A stretch of DNA of 11,493 nucleotides from SMXL01 sp036985715 (GTDB taxonomy: Bacteria; Bacteroidota; Rhodothermia; Rhodothermales; UBA10348): positions 1-11,493 of the forward strand of contig BTQE01000105.1 of NCBI GenBank assembly GCA_036985715.1. The letters run 5' to 3'. The notes under the pieces were generated by a model. That model searched no databases and was not told the origin of the DNA. It saw nothing but the letters and a program-made list of their open reading frames with translations. Of this stretch, positions 1 to 7,535 are shown one piece after another (the first letter of the stretch is position 1; each line of letters begins with the position of its first letter). The position numbers and the translations under genes are program-made.

Positions 1-30
1 AAGTCGAGCTGTGAAGCTTGAGCTTTCATG

Positions 31-99
31 GTAAGCCTCGTGATATGGCGGGAGTTGGGACTATTCAAACCCAAGCTACCCACTCTGTCCGAGGCTTAC
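31..99. repeat. Long inverted repeat with 10-bp perfect arms
   Basis: GTAAGCCTCG at 31-40 is the exact reverse complement of CGAGGCTTAC at 90-99. Inside it, TTGGG (55-59) faces CCCAA (70-74), so the stretch can fold as a nested stem. It lies just downstream of the stop of the minus-strand SDR gene, so it could act as a 3' end structure for that transcript. There is no U-tract, however, and it could equally be the scar or end of a mobile element. The pairing is visible in the sequence; the role is a guess. Confidence 0.5.
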
Positions 100-152
100 T
101 TCTTTAACATACCGTCTTGTTCTGCGTCCCGGCCTGGAAACACAAACCATAA

Positions 153-878
153 TCAGGAAGACTTGTTGTAGATCACGGGCATCTGGCCTTTCCAAAGCGT
201 CCATAGCTGTTCATCTTCAATCAATTCGGCCATGAAATGCCCCACGTTTATACGACTTGTCTGTCCAGCGTCGAAAATTGCGCTTCTGGTCGGCGATGGA
301 TGTATTTCGTAGGCACTAACATCCTCTTCATCCGTCAAATTATCGGGTCGTACAATAGACCATTCTATCGCTTCGTCTTTTTGGCTTATTTCGGTCCGTA
401 GAAAGTCTGCAGCCTTTTCGTTATCGACGTGAGGCGGCAACAGTAAGCGAAGAAGTCCTATGACACACTTTTGACCAAAAGAGATGGGCTCGTTTAGATC
501 ACGATTTTGATTTCCAGTCGTGTTCATGAGCACGTATTTAACTGGATGCTTCAAGTTATTTGCTTTGATTGCAGAACACAAACGTCGAGTGGCTTCTGTG
601 ACCAGCCTGCGTGGGGATCCATACAATCCCTTGAAACTCAACGTGTGTCCCAAACAAGAAGCAACCGCTTTGCAATCGCTTACGAGATGTTCCAACTCAA
701 CATCACTGAGGTCAAGGATGCTCGCATGAACAATGGTCAAGTTTTCTCGACGCCTCATGGACTCAGCAAATTTCGCGATGGATCGCACCACAACCTTGAC
801 CTGGTGCCCGCGATTCAATAGATGCTCTGTGACGTGCTTACCGGTGGCTCCGGTGGCCCCGACTACTAAAATCGTCAT
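153..878 (-). CDS. Atypical SDR / NmrA-like NAD(P)-binding protein
   Basis: Predicted cytoplasmic protein of 241 aa with a Rossmann fold. The N-terminus MTILVVGATGATGKHV carries the GxxGxxG dinucleotide-binding loop right after the first beta strand, followed by an HQVKVVVRS segment in which the basic residue fits NADP preference. A later strand reads YVLMNTTGNQNRD and another EWSIVRPDNLTDE, as in NAD(P)H-binding (SDR_a5/NmrA-like) proteins. The canonical YxxxK catalytic pair of classical SDRs is not evident, so it could be a redox sensor or a flavin/quinone reductase-like enzyme. I chose ATG at 878 because it directly precedes the first beta strand; a TTG at 890 would add four residues. No signal peptide. 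It is not in an operon with the toxin-antitoxin pair, which lies 266 bp upstream. Substrate unknown. Confidence 0.85.
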   Translation of the reverse strand: MTILVVGATGATGKHVTEHLLNRGHQVKVVVRSIAKFAESMRRRENLTIVHASILDLSDVELEHLVSDCKAVASCLGHTLSFKGLYGSPRRLVTEATRRLCSAIKANNLKHPVKYVLMNTTGNQNRDLNEPISFGQKCVIGLLRLLLPPHVDNEKAADFLRTEISQKDEAIEWSIVRPDNLTDEEDVSAYEIHPSPTRSAIFDAGQTSRINVGHFMAELIEDEQLWTLWKGQMPVIYNKSS

Positions 879-1144
879 GGAATGACCCAATATTCGTTTT
901 GTAGAAACATATTGTGCTTGTGTATACTCACCATTCTTGCCTAGTCGCTTTCATCCTTCTGTGTCACGGTCTTAATCAAATCGCAACGAGTATAGAGAAA
1001 AGCGGTCAGCTGAGACGCCACTCGTAAACTGGACGCAGAACGGCTGGGCAATCTGTGGCGAGGATTCACTACCCTTTCTGAAAATGTAGTGATATGAAAC
1101 GTACTTCGGTTGTCCGAGCCCACAGAATTGCATTGTTATACGGC

Positions 1145-1447
1145 CTACTGGCCTGTCGGACCACCGAAAGACCGCGACGAGTGGACAATAGTTAATACCT
1201 CAACGACTTCGTCTTCCTTATCGAAAAGGTAGATGACTCGATATCCACGATATAGCAGTTCGCGAATTGCAGGATCCTGAATCTCTGGAACCAGTGGACC
1301 AACTTCAGGCATTTGCTCTAGGACTTGAACTCGCTCGAATACGCCGGCAACGAATACCGGTGCATAGCTAGGTGAAGTGTCTAGATAGTACGCTTCAATC
1401 GCATCAAGGTCTTTCAGCGCTTGAGGTCTCCACTTTAGAACTGCCAC
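1145..1447 (-). CDS. RelE/ParE superfamily toxin
   Basis: Small basic-core protein of 100 aa matching the ParE/RelE fold. The N-terminal helices read LKWRPQALKDLDAIEAYY, the family pattern W-x-x-x-A-x-x-D-L-x-x-I. The centre has LEQMPEVGPLVPE and IRELLYRGYRVIYLF, corresponding to the family's 'P-x-x-G' and 'REL-x-x-x-YRIIY' strands. The C-terminus reads VVEVLTIVHSSRSF, the usual V-x-H-x-x-R end. ParE-type members poison gyrase and RelE-type members cut mRNA; the sequence resembles ParE more, but the target cannot be decided here. The start is a GTG at 1447, 3 bp after the antitoxin stop, so translation is probably coupled to the antitoxin. The C-terminus is complete. Confidence 0.88.
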   Translation of the reverse strand: MAVLKWRPQALKDLDAIEAYYLDTSPSYAPVFVAGVFERVQVLEQMPEVGPLVPEIQDPAIRELLYRGYRVIYLFDKEDEVVEVLTIVHSSRSFGGPTGQ

Positions 1448-1450
1448 GAT

Positions 1451-1654
1451 TTAATTCCACTTACGCTCGCTGCGCGGCTTCTTGAATTCCTGGACTACTT
1501 TCGGTTGAGAAATGCCTTGTCCTTCCTGTTCTAGACCGGAGCGAACCTTGCTTAGAAGGATGATGCGTTCGATAAAATCGTCAAGATTCATGTCATCGCT
1601 TGACATGTCTCGCACGACTTTCTGGATGTCGGCTCTAGATATTGTAGCGGGCAT
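1451..1654 (-). CDS. Antitoxin partner of the ParE-type toxin
   Basis: Protein of 67 aa encoded directly upstream of the toxin on the same strand, with a 3-bp gap, which is the usual antitoxin-toxin order. The N-terminal half is acidic and helical (MNLDDFIERIILLSKVRSGL). The C-terminal half, EGQGISQPKVVQEFKK, resembles the 'GL-x-x-x-x-G-x-x-(I/V)S-x-x-x-V' tail common in antitoxins paired with ParE toxins, which wraps the toxin. The last residues (KPRSERKWN) are basic. I see no clear ribbon-helix-helix motif, so autoregulatory DNA binding is expected only from family habit. The start ATG at 1654 has only a weak purine stretch (GAAGAA) before it. The call rests mainly on operon context. Confidence 0.72.
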   Translation of the reverse strand: MPATISRADIQKVVRDMSSDDMNLDDFIERIILLSKVRSGLEQEGQGISQPKVVQEFKKPRSERKWN

Positions 1655-1820
1655 AGTTCTTCGTCATTGTCGATAATTGTTCGCAACGAGAGATAGTACG
1701 CAGTCTGTCCGGCTGAGTTCGTTATTTGACAAGTGAGGCCGCATAGCAGGTATTCTACGGTCCACCTGACCTGATCACCAAGGGGCTCGCGCGATCTTTA
1801 GTCTGTGCAAGTAAAAAAAC

Positions 1821-1832
1821 CACAACGTTGTG
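1821..1832. repeat. Perfect 12-bp palindrome
   Basis: CACAACGTTGTG reads identically on both strands and is preceded by a run of seven A's (1813-1819). A symmetric 12-mer like this is typical of a binding site for a dimeric regulator. No start codon in the right position is close by, and the nearest gene starts 167 bp away, so no target can be assigned. Confidence 0.4.
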
Positions 1833-1989
1833 AAGCGAATGCGTATCAACCGCATCTCAATTTCTCCCAGGTATTCCCACCCGTCATATCACCGATCCGT
1901 GTAGCACACTGGGCGACGGGCGAGAGTTCGGAATATCAGGAGAGATGTCCGTGAAATCCTTACCTATTTCCTTACCCAGATTTCAATAA

Positions 1990-2030
1990 AGTACGATTCT
2001 GAGCGAATCAAGTACGAATTAGGCGAATAG
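1990..2030. repeat. Two tandem ~20-bp direct repeats
   Basis: Two adjoining copies start with AGTACGA and end with GCGAAT plus one or two bases: 1990-2010 (21 bp) and 2011-2030 (20 bp). The first copy also contains a GATTC/GAATC stem with a 5-nt loop (1995-2009). Function unknown. It lies downstream of the alanine racemase stop. Confidence 0.45.
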
Positions 2031-2070
2031 CTGTATCCGACGTTGGACCGAATGCAAGCTTGACCAACCT

Positions 2071-2130
2071 CTGTCTGGATCACAACTGTCTCGATCGCTA
2101 CTGTCTAAATCACGACGTTCTAAACCACGA
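2071..2130. repeat. Four degenerate 15-bp tandem repeats over the racemase 3' end
   Basis: Units CTGTCTGGATCACAA (2071-2085), CTGTCTCGATCGCTA (2086-2100), CTGTCTAAATCACGA (2101-2115) and CGTTCTAAACCACGA (2116-2130) follow one another without a gap. The last unit contains the alanine racemase stop codon (2120-2122). On the minus strand each unit is five codons, so the array would read as short valine-rich repeats if it were translated, but units three and four contain TAG stops. It looks like a minisatellite grown by slippage from the end of the gene. Confidence 0.55.
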
Positions 2131-3343
2131 CTCTTTCCAGATCCGGGTTCATGTGCATCAACACGTCGTAAACCGATATGCCGACCGTATCGGCGAAGTT
2201 GTTGGGGTGAATCGCAGGGTGCTCCGGTCCGATGAGTGAAGCCGTGTCGCCTACGTCAACCGTCTTTTCGTCGCCGAGTTCAACGATCGTGTGGCTGGCG
2301 CTCACCGCCCCGATCACCGGATAGAGTTGATCGCCGATCAAGACCTCAGCCCCATCGACCGCCCGGCGGGAGTATCCGTCCGCGTGACCAATCGAGAGCG
2401 TGGCTATCCATGTCGGTTTTTCAGCCACGTAATATCGTCCATAGCTCACGCCGTCACCTTTCTGTAGTCTGGCAACGCGGACGACGGAAGTTTTCAGACT
2501 GAATGCGGGTATCAGCGTTGCAATTCCCCGCTCTTCGTCCGGTCGACTCGGATAGGCGCCGTAGAGCGCGATACCGGGCCGGACCATGTCAAAATGGGCT
2601 TCAGGCAAATGAAAGACGCCATTCGAGGAGGCGGCATGGATGCGTCCGGTCGGAACGCGGTCAGCATTCGCCCTGCCCACCAAGTCCTTAAACCTCTCGA
2701 GTTGCACAAGATCAAACTCCTGGTCTTCCGTAAAGGCCATGAAGGTGCCCTCAACAGAGATCAGCGGACTGGATGCAACGGTTTTCATCCAGGGCAACGC
2801 CTTTCGAAACGGCATCCCCATCCTCCCCATACCGGTGTCCAGATAGAAATGCACCGAGGCGGGTTTTCCGGCTTTTCGAGCCAGCGGCGTCAGGCGTTCC
2901 ACCGCACCCGGCGTATACGCACTGAGTTGAATGTCATGGCGGATGAGTTCGGCCCCGAGCTCGTCCGGCGTAAGGCCCATCAAAAGAACGGGTTTGGATA
3001 CGCCATTCTCTCTCAACTTCAAACACGACGACGCTTTGACATCCGCAAAACCACCAATCTCAGCAAAATCGGCCAGGATGCCGGATGCCGTTCCAAGCCC
3101 CAATCCGTACGCATTGTTTTTGACGACTGCAAGAATGGGCCTTCCGCCCGCAAGACGGGAGACTTGTTGCGTGTTGTGCAGAAGGGCATCCCTGGAAACA
3201 ACGATCCATGGATCGACACTTCTTTTTTCCGTAGACAAAATGCGCACTCGGCTCTTCGCAACGGCTGGAGAGGAGCGCAGCAATTTCCGCGATAGTCCTG
3301 ACAGCAGAGCGAGTTCAAAAAAGGATCGCCTGGAGAGGTTCAC
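2120..3343 (-). CDS. Exported (Tat-like) alanine racemase, fold-type III PLP
   Basis: Protein of 407 aa; the family interconverts L- and D-alanine or related amino acids. Residues 1-36 are an extra N-terminus NLSRRSFFELALLSGL, with the S-R-R-x-F-F pattern and hydrophobic stretch of a Tat signal. The enzyme domain follows: PLP lysine K75 in AVVKNNAYGLG, DTGMGRMG around 169-176, R255 in MVRPGIALYG (pyridine N contact) and catalytic tyrosine Y301 in GVSYGRYY. These match K39, R219 and Y265 of Geobacillus Alr with a constant offset of 36, so the enzyme should be active. Two positions differ: GHADGY has H320 where Alr usually has Tyr (GYADG), and the residue corresponding to the often carbamylated Lys129 is Tyr. 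Start is GTG at 3343, the only in-frame choice after an upstream stop. It ends normally (NPDLERVVV). Transcribed divergently from the S9 peptidase. Broad-specificity racemases are also periplasmic, so specificity beyond alanine is possible. Confidence 0.9.
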   Translation of the reverse strand: MNLSRRSFFELALLSGLSRKLLRSSPAVAKSRVRILSTEKRSVDPWIVVSRDALLHNTQQVSRLAGGRPILAVVKNNAYGLGLGTASGILADFAEIGGFADVKASSCLKLRENGVSKPVLLMGLTPDELGAELIRHDIQLSAYTPGAVERLTPLARKAGKPASVHFYLDTGMGRMGMPFRKALPWMKTVASSPLISVEGTFMAFTEDQEFDLVQLERFKDLVGRANADRVPTGRIHAASSNGVFHLPEAHFDMVRPGIALYGAYPSRPDEERGIATLIPAFSLKTSVVRVARLQKGDGVSYGRYYVAEKPTWIATLSIGHADGYSRRAVDGAEVLIGDQLYPVIGAVSASHTIVELGDEKTVDVGDTASLIGPEHPAIHPNNFADTVGISVYDVLMHMNPDLERVVV

Positions 3344-3533
3344 TGTTCGGTCGATGTTGGCGAAGCGGTGAGTAGATTACTCAAGGTAGGATATAGTGAA
3401 ATCTAAGTTCTAACTCTAAAAAAATCATCGTAGGGCCCAGGCGGTATTCGCGCCGCCACGGAATCGACATCTTCGAAGAAAGCGATTACATTGGGCGTTT
3501 CTGTACATCGACCCACATCACCCGCTTCGTCAA
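3344..3533. promoter_or_regulatory. Divergent intergenic region between racemase and S9 peptidase
   Basis: This 190-bp spacer must carry promoters in both directions. It contains a GC-rich hairpin GGCGG/CCGCC with an 8-nt loop (3440-3457), an AT-rich part (3391-3426) near the racemase side and a GGGCCC site (3433-3438). I could not assign -35/-10 or Bacteroidota -33/-7 boxes with confidence. Shared control of the two genes is an inference from the divergent layout. Confidence 0.4.
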
Positions 3534-5627
3534 ATGAAACCCTGTTCTCGTTCCATGCGGTCCATTTCTCCAGTCTTTTTATTCTGGACGATCATCTCAC
3601 TGGCGGTACCTGCCGCGCACGCCCAGTCCGTATCAGGCCCTTCGTTTGAAGACGTTTTATCGCTCCGGAGCGCGGGCAATCCCATGATTTCTCCGGACGG
3701 CAATGACGTGGCATTCACGATTCGCACCGTTGATTGGAATGAAAACGAATACGACACCGAAATCTGGCTGGCACCGGGCGGTGAGAAGCCGTTTCAACTA
3801 ACGAGAACCGCGGACGGAAGCAGTTCCTCTCCAAGATGGTCTCCAGACGCGAATTGGATTGCTTTCACCGCCACACGAGGAGAAAAACAGCAGATATTCG
3901 TAATTCGACCGAACGGTGGCGAGGCCCAGGCGATTACAGATACTGAAGAAGGCGTCGCCAGTTTTCGGTGGTCTCCGGACGGCACGCGCATTGCATTCTC
4001 CATGCCCGATCCCGAGAGCGCAGAAATGAAGGATCGGAAAGAACAGTTTGGAGAGTTCGAAGAGGAAGATGCGGAGTATCGACAGAATCACCTCTGGATC
4101 GTCGATGTTCAGACAGACATGTGGCCGGCGCCTCAAGAAGTCAGGTGTCCAGACGAGGATGACGACGAGAACTGCACTTCTCTCCCCGAACCCACACGGC
4201 TGACAGAAGGCGACTTCAGTGTGGGTGGATTTCAGTGGTCTCCTGACGGATCGATGATCGCGTTCGAGAGAAACGAGAATTCACTTCTACTGTCCTTTAT
4301 GACTACGGAGCTGTCTCTCCTTACAGTGGAGTCTGGAGAAATTGCGTCGCTCGTAGCGGGACCGAATGCATATAGCCAGCCGACGTGGTCCCCTGATTCG
4401 AAATCCATTCTCTACTTCGCATCGAACGACGATTCGACGGCGATCTTTTATTCCAACGACCAGATATTTTCGATGCCCGTCGCGGGAGGACCTTCAAAAC
4501 GGCTTGCTGCTGGTCTTGATGAAGACATTGCCAACGTACGCTGGACATCGAATGGAATCTTTCTCCTGGCCCGCGAGAAAACGAAGCGTCATCTCTACCG
4601 GGTCAATCCGTCGACGGGTGGGATTTCGAAATTAGCTGCAGGACCCGATCGAATCTGGTCCGTAAATTTCTCCGCCGATGGCTCGACGATGGCTCTCACC
4701 GGACGGACCGATACGACACTGACGGAGGTGTATAAGGGGCTTTTCAACACCGCGGAACCCACGCGGATCACCGATCTTTCGTCACAAATTACTGGATGGG
4801 AAACGGGTTCGAGCGAAGTTGTGTCGTGGAAGAGTTACGACGGGACCGCCATCGAAGGGGTGCTGCACAAGCCAAAAGATTTCGATCTTGACAAACAGTA
4901 CCCGCTGTTGGTCGTCATTCATGGGGGTCCAACCGGTGTGGATACTCCCTCGGCGGTACTCGGATCTGTCTATCCCGTGACGCAGTGGCTGGCGAAGGGC
5001 GCCATCGTTCTCAGGCCGAACTACCGGGGATCAGCCGGATATGGGGAGGAGTTTCGTTCTCTGAATGTCCGCAATCTTGGTGTAGGAGATACCTGGGATG
5101 TCCTTTCGGGAGTCGATTACCTGGTTGATACAGGAATTGTCGACACGACACGAATGGGAGCAATGGGTTGGAGTCAGGGTGGGTATATATCAGCCTTTCT
5201 CACGACCAACACCGATCGCTTCAACGCCATATCCGTGGGGGCCGGGATTTCGAACTGGATGACCTATTACGTAAACACGGATATTCATCCCTTCACGCGC
5301 CAGTATCTGAAAGCAACCCCCTGGAGTGATCCGGAGATCTATGCGCTCACCTCGCCAATGACCACGATCAACAATGCCAAGACTCCGACACTCATTCAGC
5401 ACGGAGAATTTGATAAGCGCGTTCCGATTCCGAATGCATACGAGCTCTATCAGGGACTTCAGGACGTCGGGGTGGAAACAAAGCTCCTCGTTTACAAAAA
5501 GTTCGGTCACGGCATCTCGCGTCCAAAGGAGCGACTCGCTGCCATCTGGCATAACTGGCAGTGGTTTGCGAAGTATGTGTGGGGGGAGGATGTGAGCCTT
5601 CCCAGTAATGCCGAGGAAGAAGAGTAG
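3534..5627 (+). CDS. Secreted S9 family prolyl-oligopeptidase-type peptidase
   Basis: Serine peptidase of 697 aa, of the acylaminoacyl-peptidase/dipeptidyl-aminopeptidase kind, which removes residues from short peptides. Residues 1-30 form a signal peptide with basic N-region, hydrophobic core and cleavage after AAHA before Q. Residues ~35-400 form a beta-propeller with repeated PD40-type blades (RWSPDANWIAFT, RWSPDGTRIAFS, QWSPDGSMIAFE, TWSPDSKSILYF). Residues ~430-690 are the alpha/beta-hydrolase domain: VVIHGGPTG (oxyanion region), RPNYRGSAGYG, nucleophile S547 in GWSQGG, D627 in HGEFDKRVP and H659 in FGHGISRP, giving a complete triad. The C-terminus is acidic (NAEEEE). No Shine-Dalgarno is evident before ATG 3534; ATG 3555 would still leave a signal peptide. 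It is the first gene of the plus-strand set, followed after 8 bp by the lipoprotein gene. Cell location is periplasmic or outside. Exact specificity cannot be read from sequence. Confidence 0.94.
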   Translation: MKPCSRSMRSISPVFLFWTIISLAVPAAHAQSVSGPSFEDVLSLRSAGNPMISPDGNDVAFTIRTVDWNENEYDTEIWLAPGGEKPFQLTRTADGSSSSPRWSPDANWIAFTATRGEKQQIFVIRPNGGEAQAITDTEEGVASFRWSPDGTRIAFSMPDPESAEMKDRKEQFGEFEEEDAEYRQNHLWIVDVQTDMWPAPQEVRCPDEDDDENCTSLPEPTRLTEGDFSVGGFQWSPDGSMIAFERNENSLLLSFMTTELSLLTVESGEIASLVAGPNAYSQPTWSPDSKSILYFASNDDSTAIFYSNDQIFSMPVAGGPSKRLAAGLDEDIANVRWTSNGIFLLAREKTKRHLYRVNPSTGGISKLAAGPDRIWSVNFSADGSTMALTGRTDTTLTEVYKGLFNTAEPTRITDLSSQITGWETGSSEVVSWKSYDGTAIEGVLHKPKDFDLDKQYPLLVVIHGGPTGVDTPSAVLGSVYPVTQWLAKGAIVLRPNYRGSAGYGEEFRSLNVRNLGVGDTWDVLSGVDYLVDTGIVDTTRMGAMGWSQGGYISAFLTTNTDRFNAISVGAGISNWMTYYVNTDIHPFTRQYLKATPWSDPEIYALTSPMTTINNAKTPTLIQHGEFDKRVPIPNAYELYQGLQDVGVETKLLVYKKFGHGISRPKERLAAIWHNWQWFAKYVWGEDVSLPSNAEEEE

Positions 5628-5635
5628 ACAGCAGA

Positions 5636-6538
5636 ATGATGTGCAAGCTGATCTTGCTTCTGCCCTTTGTTCTTGTGGCGTGTGGCCGGGATCAAGAGCC
5701 GAAGTCGAAGCAACAGTATCCCTCGCCCATGGCGGAAAGCACCCGTACGCACGTTCGAGTCAATGAAGTGGACGTAAGCGGGGTTTCACTATCTCTTGAA
5801 GGCGTTCTTCCGGTCAGCGTCGAGGTGTTTGTACCTCGGGGCGTCACACCGTCGTCGCAGACGGACATTCTGATTCATTTTCACGGCGTCAGCTACATCC
5901 CATGGACGGCGGTATCTGGCCTCGATGATCCTCCGATATTGGCCGTTGTCAATCTGGGCTCCGGATCGTCGGTCTATGAAGGGCCGTTTCTGGAGGAGTC
6001 TACTTTTTCGGACCTCATCAGGGGGATACTGCGTCTCGCTGACGTGACACCTCCAGATTCGTTGTCTGAAAATTCTGTTTTTCTGAGCGCATTCAGCGCA
6101 GGATATGGAGCGGTGCGCGCCATTCTGGGGACGCACCTTGACATGGTCAGCGGTGTGCTACTGCTCGACGGATTGCACACCGACTACGTCCCGGACCGAG
6201 TCACCCTGTCCGAGGGTGGCAGGCTCAACGAATCGAAGATGCGTGATTTCGTAGCGCTTGCCGAGTTAGCGGTTCAGGGTGAAAAGAAATTTCTCATCAC
6301 CCACTCAGAAATTTTTCCCGGTACGTATGCGAGCACGACAGAAACGGCCGACTATCTTCTTTCAAAAGTGGGCTTGCGGAAGCGATCCGTCTTGGAATGG
6401 GGGCCAGGCGGTATGCAGCTTCTGAGCCGGGCCGACTCGTCGGGGTTGACCATTCTTGGATTCGCGGGTAACACGGCCCCCGACCACATGGACCACCTCC
6501 ACAATATGTATTCTTTTCTGAAGATGATTTGGGAATAG
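5636..6538 (+). CDS. Alpha/beta-hydrolase-like lipoprotein, unrecognised family
   Basis: Lipoprotein of 300 aa. MMCKLILLLPFVLVAC is a short type II signal with lipobox L-V-A-C and lipidated Cys16; the mature part starts GRDQ. The body has features of an alpha/beta-hydrolase fold: a strand-turn DILIHFHGV (HxHG oxyanion-type motif, about residues 78-86), nucleophile-elbow candidate S154 in FSAGYG after strand VFLSA, then VSGVLLLDGLH, and a His-rich C-terminal segment PDHMDHLHNM that could supply the catalytic His. I cannot assign a family or substrate; an esterase, thioesterase or peptidase role are all possible. It starts 8 bp after the S9 stop with a purine-rich GAGGAAGAAGAG before it, so translation is likely coupled to the peptidase. 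Confidence 0.75.
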   Translation: MMCKLILLLPFVLVACGRDQEPKSKQQYPSPMAESTRTHVRVNEVDVSGVSLSLEGVLPVSVEVFVPRGVTPSSQTDILIHFHGVSYIPWTAVSGLDDPPILAVVNLGSGSSVYEGPFLEESTFSDLIRGILRLADVTPPDSLSENSVFLSAFSAGYGAVRAILGTHLDMVSGVLLLDGLHTDYVPDRVTLSEGGRLNESKMRDFVALAELAVQGEKKFLITHSEIFPGTYASTTETADYLLSKVGLRKRSVLEWGPGGMQLLSRADSSGLTILGFAGNTAPDHMDHLHNMYSFLKMIWE

Positions 6539-6628
6539 CCACGGGGATTTCTGAAAACGGCGTCGAATGAGTAGGTTTGCAGCGATTCCCATTTTTTAAG
6601 AAAAATCTGCCATCAGTGCCCCATCCCC

Positions 6629-7528
6629 ATGAAAAAAATTCGTCTTATCGTCCTAATTGCATTTTCGTTCCTGACCCTTCAGACTGCTAAAGCGCAGGAC
6701 GGTCTGAAGATCTTCATTTCCATTGACATGGAAGGCCTCACAGGGGTTGTGACCGATGCTCAACTGGGACCATCAGGATTCGAGTACGAACGATTCCGAC
6801 GGTTCATGACCGATGAATTGCTTGCGACGATCGAAGCGGCTCGAGAGGCTGGAGCAACCGAAATACTCGTCGCTGATTCGCACGGGAATGGACAAAATGT
6901 ACTGATCGAGAGACTCCCGGACGATATTCAAATCATACGAGCATGGCCGAGGCCCCTGGCCATGATGCAGGGAATTGACGAAACCTTCGATGGCGCAATA
7001 TTGATCGGTTATCACGCAAGTACCACAAATACGAAAGGTGTTCGCGCGCACACGATGTCGAGTGCAAATATTACGGATGTTAAGCTGAACGGAATTTCAG
7101 TGCCGGAGGCGGGCATAGGTGCTGCCATCGCCGGTCATTTTGGAGTGCCGGTGATTATGATTTCGGGTGACGACGCGATCGTCGAAGAGGCTCGTGCGAT
7201 CATCGGGGACATGGAAGGCGCCGTCGTAAAGTGGGCCAACAGTTTTCATTCCGCGCGAACGATGACACCGGCGGCCGGAGCAGCTCTGATCCGGGAGAAA
7301 GTGAAAGCAGCCGTCGGACGGATTTCCGACTTCAGGCCTTATCGCCTGGAGGGTCCGATTACGCTCGATCTTAGTCTTAAAAATTATCGTCCTGTTGAGT
7401 TGCTCGCCTATTTACCGATCGTCGAGCGGATAAATTCTCATACGATACGATTTGTAGGAGCCGACATGCTGGAGATAACCCGGTTCTTGGAGTTTGTAAC
7501 GAGCTATAGTATTTCAATCCAACCGTAA
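6629..7528 (+). CDS. Secreted M55 family D-aminopeptidase (DppA-like)
   Basis: Zinc aminopeptidase of 299 aa; the family type, Bacillus subtilis DppA, removes N-terminal D-residues from peptides such as D-Ala-D-Ala. The DppA signature SxDxEG is present as SIDMEG with D33 and E35. Further metal ligands fit H85 (VADSHGNG), H129 (IGYHAS) and E160 (SVPEAG). Spacing from the first Asp to the two His (52 and 96 residues) equals that in DppA (D8, H60, H104), and the Glu is shifted by two. GVPVIMISGDD and KNYRPVELLAYLP are also family-like. Unlike cytoplasmic DppA it has a signal peptide, MKKIRLIVLIAFSFLTL, with cleavage after AKA before Q23, so it acts outside the cytoplasm. No Shine-Dalgarno is seen before ATG 6629. 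A 90-bp gap separates it from the lipoprotein gene and 7 bp from the next gene. Confidence 0.93.
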   Translation: MKKIRLIVLIAFSFLTLQTAKAQDGLKIFISIDMEGLTGVVTDAQLGPSGFEYERFRRFMTDELLATIEAAREAGATEILVADSHGNGQNVLIERLPDDIQIIRAWPRPLAMMQGIDETFDGAILIGYHASTTNTKGVRAHTMSSANITDVKLNGISVPEAGIGAAIAGHFGVPVIMISGDDAIVEEARAIIGDMEGAVVKWANSFHSARTMTPAAGAALIREKVKAAVGRISDFRPYRLEGPITLDLSLKNYRPVELLAYLPIVERINSHTIRFVGADMLEITRFLEFVTSYSISIQP

Positions 7529-7535
7529 TAGTCTT

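Larger units (their letters stand above)
1655..2119. other. 465-bp non-coding stretch with small palindromes and repeats
   Basis: No convincing gene is visible on either strand between the antitoxin start and the alanine racemase stop. The stretch holds a perfect 12-bp palindrome CACAACGTTGTG (1821-1832), a hairpin ATGCG/CGCAT (1839-1855, 7-nt loop) and an inverted repeat CCCGTC/GACGGG (1880-1885 and 1915-1920). It also holds two kinds of tandem repeat listed separately. The antitoxin promoter must lie at its left end, but I could not identify an operator there. Confidence 0.6.

Noticed and set aside
941..1123. 60-codon minus-strand frame between the SDR gene and the toxin
   Set aside because: Low-complexity Ser/Arg composition, no recognisable motif and no ribosome site. 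It could be a decayed gene, but nothing supports a call.
2594..3295. 233-codon open frame on the plus strand opposite the alanine racemase
   Set aside because: It mirrors the racemase reading frame, has Arg/His/Pro-rich shadow composition and no family resemblance, while the opposite strand is a complete enzyme with all catalytic residues.
6585..6607. AT-rich ATTTTT/AAAAAT palindrome before the D-aminopeptidase gene as a terminator
   Set aside because: The stem is pure A/T with a 4-nt loop and would be weak, and the genes on both sides run in the same direction, so a strong stop is not supported.
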